Shown piece by piece: positions 59,966 to 64,000 of a stretch of DNA of 64,000 bases. The DNA is from Lycocorax pyrrhopterus obiensis (lineage: Eukaryota > Chordata > Aves > Passeriformes > Paradisaeidae): contig JACSVZ010000001.1 of the NCBI GenBank assembly GCA_014706295.1, positions 44,860,383-44,924,382 of the forward strand, in the 5' to 3' direction. Made by a program: the position numbers and the translations under genes. Position 1 is the first letter of the stretch, and each line of letters opens with the position of its first letter. Below the pieces are notes generated by a model. It was not told the origin of the DNA. It saw only the letters and a list, made by a program, of their open reading frames with translations, and did no database searches.

Positions 59966-62462
59966 CAACAATAAAAATAAAAGTAAAAATTAAAATATAT
60001 GTTCTTTCAGTTATAATAAATAGGATACTTGAACTGACACTTCAGAGTATTAAAAAATAATTTTCTCTGACATCAAAAGGCTGCAGGTACAATGAGAGCA
60101 GGAGTATACTGATATTGTCTGGAAAACAGAGTTGTTGAGTAGTGTGTATTTTCAAAATACAGACCTTTATTTAAAAACCAAGCAAGCAAACAATCAAGCT
60201 TTCGTCATTCTCAATACCATTCAAAAATGACTAGAGAAAAGCTACTTTTCTGAACCTGTGATTCTGAGCTTACTTCTTTTGAACTTGTAGAGAACAATAG
60301 CTGTCTTTTGGAGATGTCAGCACTGTTAAACATTTTACTTCTGGACTTCTGTGTCACACATACAAAGAATTTGAAGTCTAAGAATTTGGAATTAATGAAA
60401 GAGGTTTTATTTTAAAGGTATTTACTATCAGCATAATTTTGTTGGAATGTATCTACTGGTTTTAAGGGAGTCATGGTCTTGGTTTAAAATTTGAGCCCAT
60501 AGGCTTCTAACACAAGCATGAGAGAGTTGCAAGTACACTGCACTGGAAACTCATGCATTAATGAACACATTAATGAATCATAGCTTATTATTCTTCATTA
60601 GCCTTGTGTACTTCAACACAGATATGATAATCTGGTATTTGGTTTGGATTTCCACTTGTCTCTTTTAAATTAAGTTAGATTTAAATTGACAAGACTCAAC
60701 AAGTCAGTTGACAAGACTGAGTCTTGACAGACCAAGAAAGCTATAAGACAAATTTATTAAAAAAATGAAAATCTGTTAAAGATACTGTGGTGGGTTCCCC
60801 TAGTCTTCATACCACAGGCTGGGATTAGGCTACTTTGAGTGTCTATTGCTTACAACTTTTTTACTGTAGGGAATGGAAGGAGAAGAGCTGGTGCTTTCAT
60901 TCAATATGAAGAAAGAGCATGAGATTTGTGAGCAAGGGATATTAAACATTATTGTAGACAAGTGGAAAACACAAATAAGAAGCTGTGCTTTGTAATCAGT
61001 AAAATTACTGAGTAATACAAGTGTTTTATTAGTTTACCACTGAAGTTACGAGTTTAAGTGAAAAATGGTAGTGATAGATGTCATAAAACTTCTATATTGC
61101 ATATACTCCCTATATAAAGCATAAAGGTATCTTGCAAGACACTAAAGATACATTATATTGAATAAAAAGAAAACAAAGTCATCACAACTATATGATACAC
61201 GTTTGTTAAGAATATCAAAATGCCAGTTTATTTCTGCATAGAGGTGGTATGAGAGTTATGTCTTAATGTAGTTTCAGCCCTAGATTTCTCTACATATCCC
61301 TGTGGAACATAAACATCCTACAAAGCTTAACTAGAAAGCCACATGGGATTTTACTATGTTTATTGCTCTTATGGTGGTACCCAGTAGTTGCAAATGGCAT
61401 TCTCCACTAGACATATCTGATCAGGCAGTATCAATCCATAGTGCTGTTCTATAACCTGTGACTTAAAGAAATAATTTGGAATGAGAGTGTCAGTGACGTC
61501 CAGTGGTAACCCACGAATAGTGGGAAATCACTTAACTATACTTGGCTGCCTGTAAATTTGAAGCCACGGTAGAAATAGCAGATGAAAGAGAGGTGAAAGG
61601 GAATATTATCCCCAGTCTTCATTTCAGGAATGGAAGGAAAATGACATCAGTTAACTGAAATGTTGCATTATGGAATATCGAATACCTTACTAAATAAATT
61701 CATTTCTCAGAGCTCCCTTTCCAGTATTTCATCCAGAAAATGAATCTGCATCCTAATGTAGCAAAATATTTGATGTCCTTTCATGTCTTGCTTCAGTCTT
61801 TTTTTTTTTTTTAATGCAAATTTATTGCTGAAACTTGTGGCAACAGAGAATATTAATAAATAAGAGTATCAGTGCCTAAATCATGAAGTCTGCCTTGCTT
61901 AGGATGAACTTTAGCATTTGAAGACTATATAGGTTCTGCAAGCTTCAAGATTAGTTAAGAAACTGTCTACATTTACAAAATGTTATCTACTTCTGAAATG
62001 CATCTATGCAGTACTAAATTAAATTAAATTAATTCCTTCCACTTGAACAATTTCCCAACTATTGTAGGAAAAGCAAGAAATATTTTACATAGATTTATGA
62101 AATGAAACTTACTTTTTAAAGGCAGATGAGTACCATGTTTTGACATAGTCTTACTAGACAACCATGCATGGTGTCTAAATCAGGGCCAATTCATCTTAAA
62201 TACTGTCCTATAGATAGTGATGTGAGATGGCCATCTCTCAAGGATTATTCTAATTACCTGAAGTCTTCTCTAAATACACGTCCCTCTCTACTGATCGTGG
62301 GGATGTAATGCATTTAGCTTAGCGCCTGTTGCCTAAAATCAAGTGGGCTTAATACGTGCTTGGTGAATGGTCAGTCAGTGAATAAAACCAGAGACAGCTG
62401 AATATAACTGTAAAGAGATAAAAATACGTTTATACTTTATGTCAACTGTAGTCTTACTGACA

Positions 62463-62490
62463 TAGATGGCGCTTTCTGGGAAATGTGGTC
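62463..62490 (+). promoter_or_regulatory. YY1-like plus ZNF143-like motif pair
   Basis: AGATGGCGCT resembles the YY1 site and CTGGGAAATGTGGT resembles the ZNF143/STAF site; they lie within 28 bases. Similar pairs occur in TATA-less promoters. No CpG island or gene is seen nearby. Confidence 0.3.
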
Positions 62491-64000
62491 CTACTAATCA
62501 TGAGGTGGATACTGTGTCAAAATTCAGACTTGCATTTGCAAATTTCTTTTCAAAACTTAATATTACAGGAAAAACCCTAAGTTCTCTTTCAAAAATTATT
62601 TCATACTGTTACTAGCAAGTGCACATGAAAATTTCTGTACAGTTCTGTACAAACTGTTTCAAGTTCATTTTATCTAGTTATATCTGTAATAATATGCATT
62701 TCCTGTTTGTTTTTCTGTTAGATTGGCCTGGATGAATATATGGATTATGAAACAGCTGTTAAGACTGATGTGATAGCAGATCTTTGTATCAGATAGGGTT
62801 TTTTGTTTATTTCATTTTTTGCTGTTATACATTGACTAAAATCTCATGTAGATGCCCTAATAGGAACTTGGTTTCCTTGCTTTGTGCTTATATTTTCTTA
62901 TAATAGAAATTCCTGTTTATTCAACGGATTGTATTTAATTAAAAGAGCTTTCTATTAATTTGTATTTTATTTTCTTTCATTACATATTCCATTGTTCTTA
63001 ATAATATTTTTAACCATCATTTTTTTTGTTTGCATGCACTTAATAAAGCTCAGTGGTTAACCTTCACATCCAAGATGAAATGGAATAAGTGTCTTTGTTA
63101 TACTGAAGGGAAAGTATAAAAAAAAAAATACAGAAAAATGCTGTCATCTCTTGCCTATGAAATTTGCAGATGTGACAGGATATCCAGAACAATAACTGCA
63201 TGTGATTTATCAGTACTGACTGCTGACTACCACAGTTTAATTTGCTACACTAACACCCAAAATGCTACTGTAAAACATAGATTTTTTTTGTTTTGCATTC
63301 CTCCTTTTGTCAAAAACTGATTTAATTGACTTCTGTGTCCCATCTGTTATCTTCACTCCAAATTCCTAGCTGGAAGAATGTAGTAGAATTGGGAAAAACC
63401 TTCTGACCGTCCTGGATTTGACAAGTATATAAACTCTAGCCTTTCAACATATGCTGCTGCTTACAGCATACTTTCTCAAATAAAGAGTGTATTTTTAAAT
63501 ATCAAATATATTACTTATGTAGAGTAAAAAGTAATTAATTTTCTCACTTTGCAAAAAAACCCCTCTATGATCCAAATTATTTTATCCTTATTTAATATAT
63601 AATTCTGTTTTTCTTTTTTGCAAGTAGGAATGAGATTTGCATGCCAGAAGTATACCCATAAGAAATAGCTCTGGTGATGCCATACGATTTTTATCCATCC
63701 TTTGCACACCTGAAAAATTTATTTATTTATTGCCTTGAATACTTTTCCTCTAAGGATAGAACTCTTTTGATTGTTTTCATGAATGAAACTGTTAATTCAA
63801 GCTGCTAGTTTACAGACTGCCAAAGCTTTAAAGAGTGTTTGCTTAAAGATCTGACATGTACATTAGATAAATTAGCGCCTTAGAAAATGCATCACATGGT
63901 GTTTATTGTTGTCATTGTCATTTATTCTTTTTTACATAACTTTCAGTAGAAGTTTGTTGATACCAACAGATTCAAAAGTTAGAGCTTCAGTGAACTCATA

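Larger units (their letters stand above)
53091..64000. other. Gene desert upstream of SLITRK5
   Basis: AT-rich DNA beyond the CpG island. It includes a C-run at 53.89-53.91 kb, a purine-skewed stretch at 54.8-57.2 kb with a poly(A) run at 55.67-55.69 kb, and the candidate sites listed separately. No coding gene was recognised. Confidence 0.55.

Noticed and set aside
1..64000. CRISPR arrays, operons, tRNA or rRNA genes
   Set aside because: None seen: this is vertebrate DNA, direct repeats are microsatellites or transposon copies, and no tRNA cloverleaf or rRNA segment was recognised by eye.

Overview
This is AT-rich vertebrate nuclear DNA holding one protein-coding gene. Three things point to a bird, probably a songbird: decayed CR1 LINE fragments of the kind typical of birds and reptiles (one with a (TTCTA)n tail), solo LTRs whose layout matches common avian endogenous-retrovirus LTR families, and a SLITRK5 protein that is close to the human one yet clearly different. 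The species and the songbird assignment are inferences; no database could be searched.

The gene is SLITRK5, on the minus strand, a neuronal transmembrane adhesion protein with two leucine-rich-repeat blocks. Its whole coding region (961 codons plus stop) lies in one exon, 49189 down to 46304. A consensus splice acceptor sits 8 bases before the ATG, and a strong GTAAGT donor lies about 2.5 kb upstream at 51704-51699, at the edge of a large CpG island (about 51.44-53.09 kb). The inferred structure is a 5' non-coding exon ending at 51705, a 2.5 kb intron, then one coding exon. The predicted splice places a short upstream ORF with a GCCACC Kozak context so that it stops one base before the SLITRK5 ATG.

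The other roughly 58 kb looks like gene desert. I see no spliced gene, tRNA or other RNA gene there. From left to right it holds: an LTR nested inside an older LTR (2757-4591), with diverging trinucleotide arrays in the inner one; a MIR-like SINE remnant (about 7.44-7.59 kb); an LTR-like element (about 8.15-8.79 kb); two CR1 fragments lying tail-to-tail (10.7-12.35 kb); a second copy of the outer LTR family (about 16.6-17.27 kb); a possible LTR with a TATA box and poly(A) signal (about 19.7-20.0 kb); two more CR1 fragments (22.85-22.89 and 23.66-23.94 kb); several very old amniote repeat remnants (21.7, 30.0, 31.7, 35.2, 43.9 and 45.4 kb); and assorted microsatellites. To the right of the gene (53.1-64 kb) are a purine-skewed stretch at 54.8-57.2 kb and candidate CTCF-like and YY1/ZNF143-like sites.

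I found no convincing undescribed multi-gene system. The observations most worth testing are the SLITRK5 leader uORFs, the low-complexity expansions and base-composition break in its coding region, the CpG-decaying pentanucleotide array at 42.6 kb, and the nested LTR with its inverted trinucleotide arms.
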